DNA of 64,000 bases, taken from Hymenobacter sp. DG01. GTDB lineage: Bacteria; Bacteroidota; Bacteroidia; Cytophagales; Hymenobacteraceae. The position numbers were made by a program, and so were the translations under genes. Location of the stretch: NCBI RefSeq assembly GCF_006352025.1, contig NZ_CP040936.1, positions 1,612,001 through 1,676,000 on the forward strand, read 5' to 3'. The notes beneath the pieces were generated by a model. It ran no database searches and was not told the origin of the DNA. It saw only the letters and a list, made by a program, of their open reading frames with translations. Shown one piece after another: positions 41,486-51,342 of the stretch; position 1 is the first letter of the stretch, and every line of letters begins with the position of its first letter.

Positions 41486-43951
41486 ATGGTTAAAAATCTA
41501 GTCATCGTCGAATCTCCCGCCAAAGCCAAAACCATTGAAGGCTACCTGGGCAAGGATTTCGTGGTTAAGTCCAGCTTCGGCCACGTACGCGACTTGCCCA
41601 AGGATAACAACGCCATTGATATTGCCAATGGCTTTAAGCCTACCTATGTAGTGTCGGCTGATAAGCGGGAAGTTATCAGCCAGCTGAAAAAGCTTGCCAA
41701 GGAAGCGGAAACCGTATGGCTGGCCAGTGACGATGACCGCGAGGGCGAGGCCATTTCCTGGCACCTAGCCGAAACCCTGAACCTGAACGACGAGAAGACG
41801 CGGCGCATTGTGTTCCGCGAAATCACCAAGAATGCCATTCTCAATGCCATTGCCACGCCCCGGGAAATTGACCTGAACCTGGTGAATGCCCAGCAGGCCC
41901 GGCGCGTACTCGACCGCCTCGTAGGCTTCGAGCTGAGCCCGGTACTGTGGAAGAAGGTGAAAACCGGCCTCTCGGCCGGGCGGGTGCAGTCGGTGGCGGT
42001 GCGGCTGGTGGTGGAACGCGAGCGGGAAATCAGCCAGTTCAAAACGTCCTCGGCTTACCGCGTGGTAGCTCGCTTTGATGCGGGCCGGGGCGCGGTGCTG
42101 GAGGCTGAGCTTCCTACCCGCTTCAAAACCCGTGAAGAGGCCGAAGCCTTCCTGGCCCGGTGCGTGGGCGCGGCCTACCGCATCGAAAACCTGGAGAAAA
42201 AACCCGGTAAGCGCAGCCCCGCGCCGCCGTTTACTACCTCTACCCTGCAGCAGGAAGCCTCTCGCAAGCTGGGTTTCTCGGTGGCTCAGACCATGAGCGT
42301 GGCCCAGAAGCTCTATGAAGCGGGTAAGATCAGCTACATGCGGACGGACTCCGTGAATCTGTCGCAGGATGCGCTGGCGGCGGCCAAGGAAGCCATTACA
42401 GCTGCCTATGGCGCGGAATACGCTAACACCCGGCAGTTCAAAACCAAGTCGGCCTCGGCTCAGGAAGCGCACGAAGCCATCCGCCCTACCGACTTCGCGC
42501 TGGTAAAGGCCGGCTCCGATTCGCAGGAGCAGCGCCTCTACGACCTGATTCGGAAGCGTGCCCTGGCTTCGCAGATGGCCGACGCGGTGATTGAGCGCAC
42601 GGTGGCCACCATTGGCATCAGCACCCAGCCTGGCACTACCCTCACGGCTACCGGCGAGGTCATTACGTTTGAAGGCTTCCTGAAGGCTTACGCCGAAAGC
42701 AAGGACGACGAAGAGCAGGACGGCGAATCGTCGTTTTCACGGGGGCTGCCCCCGCTGAATGTGGGCCAGGAGCTGCCCCTGCAGCAACTGCGCGCCACGG
42801 AGCGCTACGCAACGCCGCCCGCTCGTTACACAGAAGCTTCGCTGGTGAAAAAGCTGGAAGAAATGGGCATCGGCCGGCCTTCCACTTATGCACCTACTAT
42901 CAGCACTATTCAGAAGCGCGGCTACGTAGAAAAGGACTCACGCGAGGGCAAGGAGCGCAAGTTTCATGTGCTGACGCTGGACGGTGCCGAGGTGAAAACG
43001 GAGGTAAAAACCGAAACCTACGGTGCCGATAAGGCCAAGCTCTTCCCCACCGATACGGCTATGGTGGTCAACGACTTCTTGGTGGAGCACTTCCCGGTAA
43101 TCGTTGATTATCAGTTCACGGCGAAGGTAGAGGACGAGTTTGACCGCATTGCCGACGGACAGGAGCAGTGGACCGATATGCTGGCGGGTTTCTATGGCAC
43201 TTTCCACGAAACCGTAGAGCGCGGCCAGGATATTGAGCGCAGCACCCTGGGTAGCAACCGCGAAATCGGGACTCACCCCGAAACCGGACAGAAAATCACC
43301 GCTCGTTTGGGCCGCTTCGGGCCCTACGTGCAGATTGAGCCCAAGGAAGGCTCGGAAGAAAAAGCGGTGTATGCAAGCCTGCGCAAGGGACAGTTCATTG
43401 AAAGCATAACCCTGGAGGAAGCCCTAGACCTATTCAAGCTGCCGCGCATTGTAGGCCAGTTCGAGGACAAGGACATGACAGCGGCCCTCGGCCGGTTCGG
43501 GCCCTACATCCGCCACGACAGCAAGTTCTATTCGCTGACCAAGGAGCAGGACCCGCACACCATCACGGCCCAGGAAGCCATTGACCTGATTGAAGCCAAG
43601 CGCAAAGCCGACGCCGAACGCCTGATCAAGGAGTTCCCCGAAAACCCCGACGTACAGGTGCTCAATGGTCGGTTTGGTCCCTACATTGTGGCTGGCAAGA
43701 AAAACGTGAAGATTCCGAAGAGCGAAGACCCGGCGGGCCTGACGCTGGAGCGCTGCCTGGAGCTGGCAGCAGCTACCCCCGACAAGCCCGCTAAAGGCAG
43801 CCGCTTCGCCAAGAAGGCAGCTCCTGAGGCCGCTGAAAAAGCGGATACTCCGGCTAAGAAAACAGCCGCCAAAAAATCCGCCGCTAAGAAACCAGCAGCG
43901 AAAAAGGCAGCCAGCACTACTGCTAAGAAAGCAACCGGAAAGGCCAAGTAA
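41486..43951 (+). CDS. topA: DNA topoisomerase I
   Basis: TopA relaxes negative supercoils by cutting one strand. The 821 residues start MVKNLVIVESPAKAKTIEGYL, with the TOPRIM acidic motif ASDDDREGEAISWHL, and the catalytic Tyr in KISYMRTDSVNLS. Four C-terminal repeats of the type ARLGRFGPYVQIE replace the zinc fingers of E. coli TopA, as in many Bacteroidota. A Lys/Ala-rich tail (AKKTAAKKSAAKKPAAKK) resembles histone H1 and should bind DNA. It is transcribed away from the chemosensory operon and ends at a clear terminator. Confidence 0.96.
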   Translation: MVKNLVIVESPAKAKTIEGYLGKDFVVKSSFGHVRDLPKDNNAIDIANGFKPTYVVSADKREVISQLKKLAKEAETVWLASDDDREGEAISWHLAETLNLNDEKTRRIVFREITKNAILNAIATPREIDLNLVNAQQARRVLDRLVGFELSPVLWKKVKTGLSAGRVQSVAVRLVVEREREISQFKTSSAYRVVARFDAGRGAVLEAELPTRFKTREEAEAFLARCVGAAYRIENLEKKPGKRSPAPPFTTSTLQQEASRKLGFSVAQTMSVAQKLYEAGKISYMRTDSVNLSQDALAAAKEAITAAYGAEYANTRQFKTKSASAQEAHEAIRPTDFALVKAGSDSQEQRLYDLIRKRALASQMADAVIERTVATIGISTQPGTTLTATGEVITFEGFLKAYAESKDDEEQDGESSFSRGLPPLNVGQELPLQQLRATERYATPPARYTEASLVKKLEEMGIGRPSTYAPTISTIQKRGYVEKDSREGKERKFHVLTLDGAEVKTEVKTETYGADKAKLFPTDTAMVVNDFLVEHFPVIVDYQFTAKVEDEFDRIADGQEQWTDMLAGFYGTFHETVERGQDIERSTLGSNREIGTHPETGQKITARLGRFGPYVQIEPKEGSEEKAVYASLRKGQFIESITLEEALDLFKLPRIVGQFEDKDMTAALGRFGPYIRHDSKFYSLTKEQDPHTITAQEAIDLIEAKRKADAERLIKEFPENPDVQVLNGRFGPYIVAGKKNVKIPKSEDPAGLTLERCLELAAATPDKPAKGSRFAKKAAPEAAEKADTPAKKTAAKKSAAKKPAAKKAASTTAKKATGKAK

Positions 43952-43971
43952 TCCGGGTTGTACTTTTCTAG

Positions 43972-44009
43972 AAAAGGCTCACCTATAGCAGGTGGGCCTT
44001 TTTATTTTG
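43972..44009 (+). terminator. Terminator after topA
   Basis: AAAAGGCTCACCT (43972-43984) pairs with AGGTGGGCCTTTT around ATAGC, followed by TATTTT. Confidence 0.8.
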
Positions 44010-44073
44010 CGGACGGCTCCAATACGAGCTTATCCTTGCCGTTATATTCGCTCTGCCTAATATCTGGTGTAGT

Positions 44074-44961
44074 ATGCTTAGAAAGATTATCCTGTTGGGT
44101 GCTACGTTAAGCGTCGTTACGGCCTATGTGCCGGCTACTTCACTACCTTCCCTACCCCTTCCTGATACCTCAACTCCTACGCTAAACCGCTACCCCTGGC
44201 TGCCAGCTGGGCGTTACCGCGCGGGCCAGACGCTGGCTGCCCGGTTTCCGGTGCCGGCGGGCTACCAGCGCGTGGCAGTGGCGCCCGGTTCGTTTGGGTC
44301 CTGGCTGCGGGAGGTGCCGCTGTTACCGGCGGGCACGGCGGTGCACCTGCACAACGGTAAACTAAAGGACCGCCAGGATGTGCACGTCGCCGTGCTGGAC
44401 CTGGACGTAGGCCCCCGCGACCTGCAGCAGTGCGCCGATGCCGTGATTCGGCTGCGGGCGGAGTATCAGTTCAGTCAGAACCCTGATCAAGTGCACTTTC
44501 ACCTGACCAGCGGCCACGATATCCGGTTTCAGGACTGGTACCAGGGCCGCGGCTTTCGGGTGGAGGGCAACGACGTAGTGCCTACCCCCAAATCTGTGGA
44601 GAAACCCGACCACGCCACGTTTCGCCGCTACCTCGACCAGATTTTCACCTACGCAGGCACGCTTTCCCTGAGTAAAGAGCTGCGCCCGATGCCTCTGGCC
44701 CAAGTGCAGCCCGGCGACGTGCTCATTCGGGGTGGCTCGCCGGGGCACGCGGTGCTGGTTCTGGATGTAGCCACCCAGCCGGCCACGGGACGGCGGCTGG
44801 TGCTGCTAGCCCAGAGTTACATGCCGGCCCAGCAAGTACACGTCCTGAAAGCCGGACCGCAGCCCAAAGCCGGAGCGTGGTTTAATCTGGAAGCTGATAA
44901 GCAGCACGTATATACGCCGGAGTGGACGTTCAGCCGCACGGAGCTGGGGCGGTTTGAGTAG
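44074..44961 (+). CDS. DUF4846 family secreted protein
   Basis: The 295-residue protein begins with a signal-like stretch (IILLGATLSVVTAYVPA) and Pro/Ser linker. The DUF4846 core includes AVAPGSFGSWLREVPLLP, VAVLDLDVGPRDLQQCADAVIRL, and QPGDVLIRGGSPGHAVLVLDVA, which resembles an NlpC/P60-like or amidase-like fold with the conserved GHA histidine, and LLAQSYMPAQQVHVL. Whether it is a hydrolase is an inference from that motif. It is followed 61 bases later by the sirtuin gene. Confidence 0.85.
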   Translation: MLRKIILLGATLSVVTAYVPATSLPSLPLPDTSTPTLNRYPWLPAGRYRAGQTLAARFPVPAGYQRVAVAPGSFGSWLREVPLLPAGTAVHLHNGKLKDRQDVHVAVLDLDVGPRDLQQCADAVIRLRAEYQFSQNPDQVHFHLTSGHDIRFQDWYQGRGFRVEGNDVVPTPKSVEKPDHATFRRYLDQIFTYAGTLSLSKELRPMPLAQVQPGDVLIRGGSPGHAVLVLDVATQPATGRRLVLLAQSYMPAQQVHVLKAGPQPKAGAWFNLEADKQHVYTPEWTFSRTELGRFE

Positions 44962-45022
44962 CGCCTACCCCAACCTGGGGGTGGCAACCTGCGTCTTTCT
45001 CCTGAGCATGGCCATTTGACTT

Positions 45023-45712
45023 ATGAAAAAGAAACTTGTAGCCCTGACTGGGGCCGGGATTTCCGCCGAAAGTGGCCTGGCCACCTTTCGGGGCTCCGAT
45101 GGACTTTGGGAAGGACACCGGATTGAGGAAGTAGCTACCCCCGAGGGCTGGGCGAAAAACCCGGCGCTGGTACTGGACTTCTACAACCAGCGCCGAGCCG
45201 CCGCCCGCGCTGCCCAGCCCAATGCCGGCCACCGGGCGCTGGCTGCTTTGGAAGACCAGTTTGAGGTCGTCATCATCACCCAGAACGTGGACGACCTGCA
45301 CGAGCGGGCGGGCTCCTCGAACGTTATTCACTTACACGGCAAGCTGTTTGAATCGCGCAGCTCTTACTTCGATCAGCTGATTTATCCTATGGATGATGAT
45401 ATGATTGAGTTGGGCGACCTGTGCGAGAAAGGCCACCAACTGCGCCCTAACATCGTGTGGTTTGGGGAAGCCGTGCCCCTGATGGAGCGAGCCGCCGAAG
45501 AAGCCGCCACCGCCGATGTGTTTCTGGTGGTGGGCACTTCTCTGCAGGTGTATCCGGCGGCAGGCCTTCTTGGCTATGTACCGCGCGCTACCCCCGTGTA
45601 TATCATCGACCCCAGCCGCCCGCCCGTCACTTCCCGGCCCAACCTGCACTTTATCACGGAGCCGGCCACCACGGGCGTGCCCAAGGTAGCCACGGAGTTG
45701 CAGGCCGGGTAG
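45023..45712 (+). CDS. cobB: SIR2 family NAD-dependent deacylase without a zinc-cysteine module
   Basis: The 229-residue sirtuin removes acyl groups from lysines with NAD. It has GAGISAESGLATFRGSDGLW, TQNVDDLHERAGS with the catalytic His in HLHGKLFES, and the NAD loop VVGTSLQVYPAAGL. The YNQRR segment carries the Tyr and Arg that mark class III, succinyl-preferring sirtuins. The zinc-binding Cys4 module is missing: only one Cys (LCEKGHQLRPNIVWFGE) is present. A short form without zinc is known in Bacteroidota. It begins 61 bases after the DUF4846 gene. Confidence 0.92.
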   Translation: MKKKLVALTGAGISAESGLATFRGSDGLWEGHRIEEVATPEGWAKNPALVLDFYNQRRAAARAAQPNAGHRALAALEDQFEVVIITQNVDDLHERAGSSNVIHLHGKLFESRSSYFDQLIYPMDDDMIELGDLCEKGHQLRPNIVWFGEAVPLMERAAEEAATADVFLVVGTSLQVYPAAGLLGYVPRATPVYIIDPSRPPVTSRPNLHFITEPATTGVPKVATELQAG

Positions 45713-45748
45713 CATCTCTGATTTCTGGCATTTCTTCCGCTCCCACCT

Positions 45749-46309
45749 ATGGCCTCCATCTTCGGGCACTGCGTACTGGGCGCAACCCTGGGTAAACTTC
45801 TGCTGCCCGAGCGTCACCACTGGCCCTACTGGGTCCTGGCTGCCGCTTGTGCCTTTCTGCCCGATGCGGACGTAATTGGCTTCAAATTTCACGTAGCCTA
45901 CGGCAGCCTGTGGGGCCACCGGGGGCTCAGCCATTCGCTGCTGGCGGCGGGGATGGTGGCTTTCGTTGGGACGGGGCTGTGCCAGCTACTACGACGGGGC
46001 CCTACCCCCTCCCCAGCCCCAAAGCGTCTGTGGCTGCTCTTGTTTCTGGCAACAGCCTCACACGGCGTGCTTGATGCCATGACCACCGGCGGGCTGGGGG
46101 TTGCTTTTTATAGTCCGTTTCAGTCGGAACGGTATTTCTTCGGTTTCCGGCCCATTGCCGTGTCACCGATTGGGGTAAAGAATTTCCTGGGCGAGTGGGG
46201 TGTCCGCGTGCTTCGTAGCGAGGTGCAGTGGGTGTTGTTACCGTGCTTAATGGCACTGCTGGCGCAGAAATTATTGCGGCGCTTTGCTACCCCACAGATA
46301 GCATCGTAA
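45749..46309 (+). CDS. DUF457/YdjM-like membrane-bound metal-dependent hydrolase
   Basis: The 186-residue protein has the family's helices and polar motifs: IFGHCVLGATLGKLLLP, FLPDADVI, WGHRGLSHSLLAAG and ASHGVLDAMTTGGLGV. The conserved His/Asp in these motifs are assumed to bind metal. About four membrane segments are present. In Bacteroidota such genes are ordinary; the SOS regulation known for E. coli YdjM is not indicated here. It starts 36 bases after the sirtuin stop. Confidence 0.88.
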   Translation: MASIFGHCVLGATLGKLLLPERHHWPYWVLAAACAFLPDADVIGFKFHVAYGSLWGHRGLSHSLLAAGMVAFVGTGLCQLLRRGPTPSPAPKRLWLLLFLATASHGVLDAMTTGGLGVAFYSPFQSERYFFGFRPIAVSPIGVKNFLGEWGVRVLRSEVQWVLLPCLMALLAQKLLRRFATPQIAS

Positions 46310-46401
46310 GGCTGCCTTTAAGGCTCAGCCATGAAATTAAAGCCAGATTAAATCAGATTATTGATTCCTGCGTAGAAGAGGGTTCTACACTCCCCTCATC
46401 T

Positions 46402-49400
46402 ATGCCCTTACGTTACACCTGCGCGCTGCTGACTGGTTTAGGTCTGGCGGCCACGTTTCCAACCTTCGCCCAAACCGCGCCGCCGGCTCATACCGTTTTC
46501 CTGTTGGGAAATACGGCCTCCGCCCAGCTCCCGGCCAGTCGTTTGCAGGCCCTGCGCCGGACCCTAGAGCAGCAGTCGGGCTCCTTCACCGTTGTCCACC
46601 TCGGTGATATTGTGGGCAATGAGGGCCTGGGCAGCCAGAAGGATTCCAGCCAAGCCGGCCAAACCGCCCGCGCCGATGCCCTGATTGCTCTGGTGCAGGG
46701 CCTGCCTAACGGCAAGCTCTACTTCGTGCCCGGCGACAAGGACTGGGCTAACTCGGGTCCCGATGGGTTGAAGCGGGTACGCCGCCTCGAAAAGTATATC
46801 GAGGAAAAGCTGCCCGGCCAGAATGCCTTTGTGCCCACGGGCGGCTGCCCCGGTCCTGAAATTGTGGACGTAGCGCCCTTGGTGCGCCTGGTAGCCATCA
46901 ACTCGCCTTGGTGGACTCATCCTTTTGACAAGCCCGAAGCCCCGGATACCGACTGCAAAACCATGACCCAGGAGGAGTTCCGGGAGCAGTTGCAGGACGT
47001 GCTGGATGACACCAAGGGCCGCAACGTGCTGCTGGTGGGCCACCAGCCCGTTATCAGCAATGGGGTGTACGGCGGCCACATGCCCCTGAGTCGGCACCTG
47101 CTACCCCCCGTGGCTGGCACCATCTACGCTGCCTACCGCCAGAACGTAGGCTCGCCCCGCGACCTGGCCAACCCGGCCTATCAGCAGTTCCAGAAGGAAA
47201 TGCTGAACACCCTGAAAGACCACCCCGGCGCCGTGTATGCCGCCGCCCACGATTTCAGCCTGCAGCTCACCCAGGCCGAGGGAAGCTACCACTTGGTTTC
47301 AGGCTCGTTCGCGGAAAAACAGCACGTAGGCGTCAATGCCCGCTCCCAGTTCAATGAGTCGGCCGAAGGCTTCTCGAAGCTGGATTACTACCCCGATGGT
47401 TCCGTCAAAACCACCTTTTACACCTTCGAGGGGGGTAGTAACAGCGTGAAGGAAGCCTACGCGGCCACTTTGTTTCAATCGGCTTGCCAGGAGCCGCGGC
47501 TGCCTCAGGTGCCCGTAAACAGCTTTATTCCGGAATGCCCTACAGCTCCGAAGGGAGTAGCGGAAACTAAACCCGATGTGCCTTTTCAGGCTACCCAAAC
47601 CATAGCGGCGGGCAAGCAGTACGCCGGTAAAGGCTCGTCGCGCTTCTGGCTCGGCGACTTGTACCGCACTTCCTGGACCCAGCCAGTGCAGGTACAAACC
47701 CTCAACCTCGCCACTGAAAAAGGCGGCTTGCGCCCGTTTGGTCGTGGGGGCGGGCGCCAGACTACTTCCCTGAAGCTGATTGCCGCTGATTCTTCGGAAT
47801 ACGTGTTCCGCTCAGTGGACAAGGACGTGACGCGGATTCTGCCCCCGGAGCTGCGCCGTTCCTTCGCCGCCGACGTATTGCGCGACATCACCCCCACGGC
47901 TCACCCCTACTCGGCGCTGGTTACCGGCTCCCTGCTCGATAAAACCGACATTCTGCACGCCCGGCCGCGCCTGTTTGTGCTGCCGGACAACAGCCAGCTG
48001 GGCCCCTACCGCCAGGAGTACGCCGGCCTATTCGGCACCCTGGAAGACCGCCCCGTGGACCCGAAGCCCAACCTGCCCGGCTTTGGCGGTGCCGACGATG
48101 TGCGGCGCTCCTTCAGCTTCTTCCGCCAGCTCTATAAAGACAACGATAACCGCATCGACGCCGTGAACCTGGGCCGCGCCCGCGCCTTCGATATGCTAGC
48201 AGCCGACTTCGGCAAGCACGAGGACAACTGGAAATGGGCCGGCTACAAAGACGGGAAGAAAACCGTGTACAAGCCCATTCCGCGCGACCGGGACCAGTCG
48301 TTTACCAAGTGGAACGGGGTGCTTACCTACCTGGCGAACCGCGAGTGGGCCGTGCCCAGCATCGAGGATTTCCAGACGGAGTTCCACGATATGAAGAGCT
48401 TGAACTGGCCGGCCCGCCACCTCGACCGGTTTCTGCTGCAAAGCCTGAGTCGGGAGCAGTGGCAGGACATTGCCCGCTACCTGCAGGAGCGCATCACCCC
48501 GGCCGCCATTGATGAAGCCACCGGCACGCTGCCGCCCGAGCTCAAGGCCATTTCTACCGACGAGCTAAACCGCAAGCTTAAGGCGCGCATTCAGGCCTTA
48601 CCCCAGGCCCTCGACGAATACTACCTGCTCCTGGCCAAGCGGGTGGACGTGGTAGGCTCCAACAAGGCCGAAGTATTCCAGGTGAACCGGATGGCCGATG
48701 GCAAAGTGCGGGTACAGATGTTTGATAAGGCCAAAGAAGGCAACGAGCCCAACGGCCCGGCCTTGTTCGACCGCACCTTCTCGCCCCGCGAAACCGACGA
48801 AATCAGCCTCTACGGTCTCGATGGTAAGGACGTGTTTACCGTAACAGGCTCGGCGAAAAAGAGCATACTCGTTCGAGTTATCGGGGGCGACGGCAAAGAC
48901 CAGATTACGGACGATTCCAGAGCAAGCGGTCTGCGCACTCTGACCAAGGTATACGATGTACCCGATACCGACCTGAAACTGGGCTCCGAGAGTGACAACC
49001 GCACCTCCACCCGCCCCAACGTGAACCGCTACGACCGGGAGGAGTTTGAGTATGACACCTACAAGCCCCGTGCTACCGTCATTGTGAATGCCAACGACGG
49101 ACTGGGGGTAGGCGCCGGAGTTGATTTCGTACGCCAGGGCTTCCGCAAGCCGGGGTTCAAAAACCTGTATTCCTTTGATATCCGGGGCTCTAGCGGCGGC
49201 AATTTTCAGGTGTCACTGGCTACGCGCCACCGCTTCGCCTTCGGGAAGTGGGACATTGGTGCCCGCACCGAGTACGGCAACTTCTTCCCCTTCTATAACT
49301 TCTTCGGCCTCGGCAATGACACCCGCAAGGACCAGGACCTCTACGACGATAAATACTACAAAGCCCGCTACAAAGGCTTCACGCTGAATGCCTTCACAGA

Positions 49401-50130
49401 GCGGGTATTTTGGCAGCGCAGCCTCTTCCGCATCGGGCCTACCTACGAGCAGTACACCTCCAGCTATGCTTCCAGCAGCTTCCTGGGCCAGTTGGAGCGC
49501 CAGCAGATTCCTGTGCCCGACGACCGGATTCCGAACACCGATTTTCAGCGGCTGATTGGCGTAAATGCCCTGCTAGATGTGGACTTGCGCGACCGGCAGC
49601 AGTTTGCCCGCCGCGGGGTGCGCCTGCGGGTGCAGCACGATACCTACCACCAGCTCAACGGCAACAAGGGCAACTTCGGCCTGACCCAGGGCTTCGCGGA
49701 GTATTACGGCACGGCCCGCCTCGGTATTCCGGTAACGCTGGTCGTGAAAGGCGGCGGCGGCAAGAACTATGGCAACGACGACGATATTCCGTTCTATAAG
49801 TTCACCAGCCTGGGCCTGCGCGAAAACCTGCGCGGCTACTACCGCAACCGCTTCACCGGCGACGCCAGCCTGTACCTGAACACCGAGCTGCGCCTGGCCC
49901 TGGGCCGCGTCCAAACGTCCTTTCTACCTTTCTCCTACGGGGTGTTCGGCTTCTATGATAAAGGCCGCGTGTACTTCAAAGGCGCTTCGCCCGATGGCTG
50001 GCATGACGGCTACGGCGCAGGCTTCTACATAGCGCCCGTTTCCGATCAGCTGGCCTTATCGGTTTCCTACCAAAAGTCGCCCGAGAATGGGCTGATTCAA
50101 CTAGGACTAGGCTTCCGCATTGATAACTAA
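46402..50130 (+). CDS. Giant metallophosphoesterase-like/outer-membrane beta-barrel fusion
   Basis: From the ATG at 46402 (signal peptide ending TFPTFAQ) the protein has 1242 residues. Residues about 30-360 resemble a calcineurin-like phosphoesterase (LGDIVGNEG, YFVPGDKDW, LVGHQPV, AAHDFSLQ), but several metal ligands are changed. A middle part (about 430-850) of unknown fold follows. The C-terminal 300 residues are a beta-barrel like those of BamA/TamA-type surface proteins, with alternating strands and the final GLIQLGLGFRIDN. It should sit in the outer membrane with the phosphoesterase-like part exposed. The frame is also open upstream to 46228, overlapping the DUF457 gene, but 46402 gives the signal peptide. 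Confidence 0.85.
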   Translation: MPLRYTCALLTGLGLAATFPTFAQTAPPAHTVFLLGNTASAQLPASRLQALRRTLEQQSGSFTVVHLGDIVGNEGLGSQKDSSQAGQTARADALIALVQGLPNGKLYFVPGDKDWANSGPDGLKRVRRLEKYIEEKLPGQNAFVPTGGCPGPEIVDVAPLVRLVAINSPWWTHPFDKPEAPDTDCKTMTQEEFREQLQDVLDDTKGRNVLLVGHQPVISNGVYGGHMPLSRHLLPPVAGTIYAAYRQNVGSPRDLANPAYQQFQKEMLNTLKDHPGAVYAAAHDFSLQLTQAEGSYHLVSGSFAEKQHVGVNARSQFNESAEGFSKLDYYPDGSVKTTFYTFEGGSNSVKEAYAATLFQSACQEPRLPQVPVNSFIPECPTAPKGVAETKPDVPFQATQTIAAGKQYAGKGSSRFWLGDLYRTSWTQPVQVQTLNLATEKGGLRPFGRGGGRQTTSLKLIAADSSEYVFRSVDKDVTRILPPELRRSFAADVLRDITPTAHPYSALVTGSLLDKTDILHARPRLFVLPDNSQLGPYRQEYAGLFGTLEDRPVDPKPNLPGFGGADDVRRSFSFFRQLYKDNDNRIDAVNLGRARAFDMLAADFGKHEDNWKWAGYKDGKKTVYKPIPRDRDQSFTKWNGVLTYLANREWAVPSIEDFQTEFHDMKSLNWPARHLDRFLLQSLSREQWQDIARYLQERITPAAIDEATGTLPPELKAISTDELNRKLKARIQALPQALDEYYLLLAKRVDVVGSNKAEVFQVNRMADGKVRVQMFDKAKEGNEPNGPALFDRTFSPRETDEISLYGLDGKDVFTVTGSAKKSILVRVIGGDGKDQITDDSRASGLRTLTKVYDVPDTDLKLGSESDNRTSTRPNVNRYDREEFEYDTYKPRATVIVNANDGLGVGAGVDFVRQGFRKPGFKNLYSFDIRGSSGGNFQVSLATRHRFAFGKWDIGARTEYGNFFPFYNFFGLGNDTRKDQDLYDDKYYKARYKGFTLNAFTERVFWQRSLFRIGPTYEQYTSSYASSSFLGQLERQQIPVPDDRIPNTDFQRLIGVNALLDVDLRDRQQFARRGVRLRVQHDTYHQLNGNKGNFGLTQGFAEYYGTARLGIPVTLVVKGGGGKNYGNDDDIPFYKFTSLGLRENLRGYYRNRFTGDASLYLNTELRLALGRVQTSFLPFSYGVFGFYDKGRVYFKGASPDGWHDGYGAGFYIAPVSDQLALSVSYQKSPENGLIQLGLGFRIDN

Positions 50131-50148
50131 GACCTTGTCTGTCTAATG

Positions 50149-50186
50149 AAGCGCCCTGTTTCTTCGGAAGCAGGGCGCTTTCTTTT
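50149..50186 (+). terminator. Terminator after the barrel-fusion gene
   Basis: AAGCGCCCTG (50149-50158) pairs with CAGGGCGCTT (50171-50180), followed by TCTTTT. Confidence 0.85.
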
Positions 50187-50227
50187 GCTGAGCTACGTAA
50201 ATAACACCCCTACCTGCCCCGAACGGC

Positions 50228-50235
50228 TATATTTG
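50228..50235 (+). promoter_or_regulatory. Promoter-like -7 box for ppx
   Basis: TATATTTG (exact TAnnTTTG) lies 30 bases before the ppx ATG at 50266. No -33 match at the usual spacing. Confidence 0.5.
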
Positions 50236-50265
50236 CCTCATATTCTTCCGTCTTACCCTTTCTGC

Positions 50266-51258
50266 ATGGAATATCCGCTCCTGAAACTGGCCGCCATTGA
50301 CATCGGGTCCAACGCTGTACGGTGCCAGATTTCGGCTGTGCTACACTACGGCGACCGGTACCGACTCAAGCGCGTGGAGTACGTGCGCTACCCCCTCCGC
50401 CTCGGCGAAGATGTATTTGCTACCGGCCACATTTCGGAGAAGAAGCAGGAGAAGTTCATCAAGTTTCTGCACGCCCTGCGCCTGCTGATGGAGGTGCACG
50501 ATGTGGCCCCCAACCACTACCTGATCTGCGCTACCTCGGCCATGCGCACGGCCAAAAACGGCCAGGAGGTAGCCGCCCGTATCCAGCAGGAACTGGGCAT
50601 GACGGTGCAGGTGATTGACGGTCAGGCCGAAGCCGCCTACATTAACCGAGTCATCGAAAACCTGCTCGAAGACAAGAAACACTACATCCACATCGACGTG
50701 GGCGGGGGTAGCACTGAGTTCAATATCTACCACGACCGGCGCAAAGTGGCCTCGCAGTCGTTTGAGGTGGGCTCCATCCGCCGCATGCAGCAGGAAGAAG
50801 CCGGCCTGAGCACCGAAGCCATGCGCGAAACCTGGCAGCGCATGGAAGAGTGGGTAACCGAAAACGCACGGCGCTACCACGTAACTCGCGCCATTGGCAC
50901 GGGCGGCAACATCAACAAGCTCTACAGCATGGCCCAGCCTTCCGTAGATAAGCCCGTCACGCGTCGCCGCATTGCCACCATCCTCGACCATCTCACCTCC
51001 ATGAACATGGACGAGCGGGTAAACGTGGCCCTGCTCAACCCCGACCGCGCCGACGTGATTGTGCCCGCCGGCCACATCTACCTTTCAGCCATGGAGTGGG
51101 CCAACGTCAGCCAGATGATTGTGCCCGATATCGGCTTGAAAGACGGCATGCTCCAGACCTTGTTCGAGGAGCATTTCGACGAGTTCCGCGCGGCCGGCGA
51201 CCTGAAGCCGGGTCGCCCTAAAACCGCCGTGCAAAGCCGCTCCACGGAAGTAGAATAA
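50266..51258 (+). CDS. ppx: Ppx/GppA family exopolyphosphatase
   Basis: The 330-residue protein (ATG at 50266) is the ASKHA-fold phosphatase that trims polyphosphate or hydrolyses pppGpp. It has AAIDIGSNAVRCQIS (phosphate loop), ICATSAMRTAKNG, HIDVGGGSTEFNIY, IGTGGNINKLYS and GLKDGMLQTLFEEH. The length is that of short Bacteroidota forms. The gene converges on ppk1, so synthesis and breakdown of polyphosphate are encoded side by side and share a terminator. Confidence 0.9.
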   Translation: MEYPLLKLAAIDIGSNAVRCQISAVLHYGDRYRLKRVEYVRYPLRLGEDVFATGHISEKKQEKFIKFLHALRLLMEVHDVAPNHYLICATSAMRTAKNGQEVAARIQQELGMTVQVIDGQAEAAYINRVIENLLEDKKHYIHIDVGGGSTEFNIYHDRRKVASQSFEVGSIRRMQQEEAGLSTEAMRETWQRMEEWVTENARRYHVTRAIGTGGNINKLYSMAQPSVDKPVTRRRIATILDHLTSMNMDERVNVALLNPDRADVIVPAGHIYLSAMEWANVSQMIVPDIGLKDGMLQTLFEEHFDEFRAAGDLKPGRPKTAVQSRSTEVE

Positions 51259-51342
51259 ATGCCTCTTTTACCGTGGGCTGATAGCCTGACTGGCTTGTTT
51301 AGCGCGTCGGTCCTGGCTTATTCCCTACCCCCTGGAAAGTAG

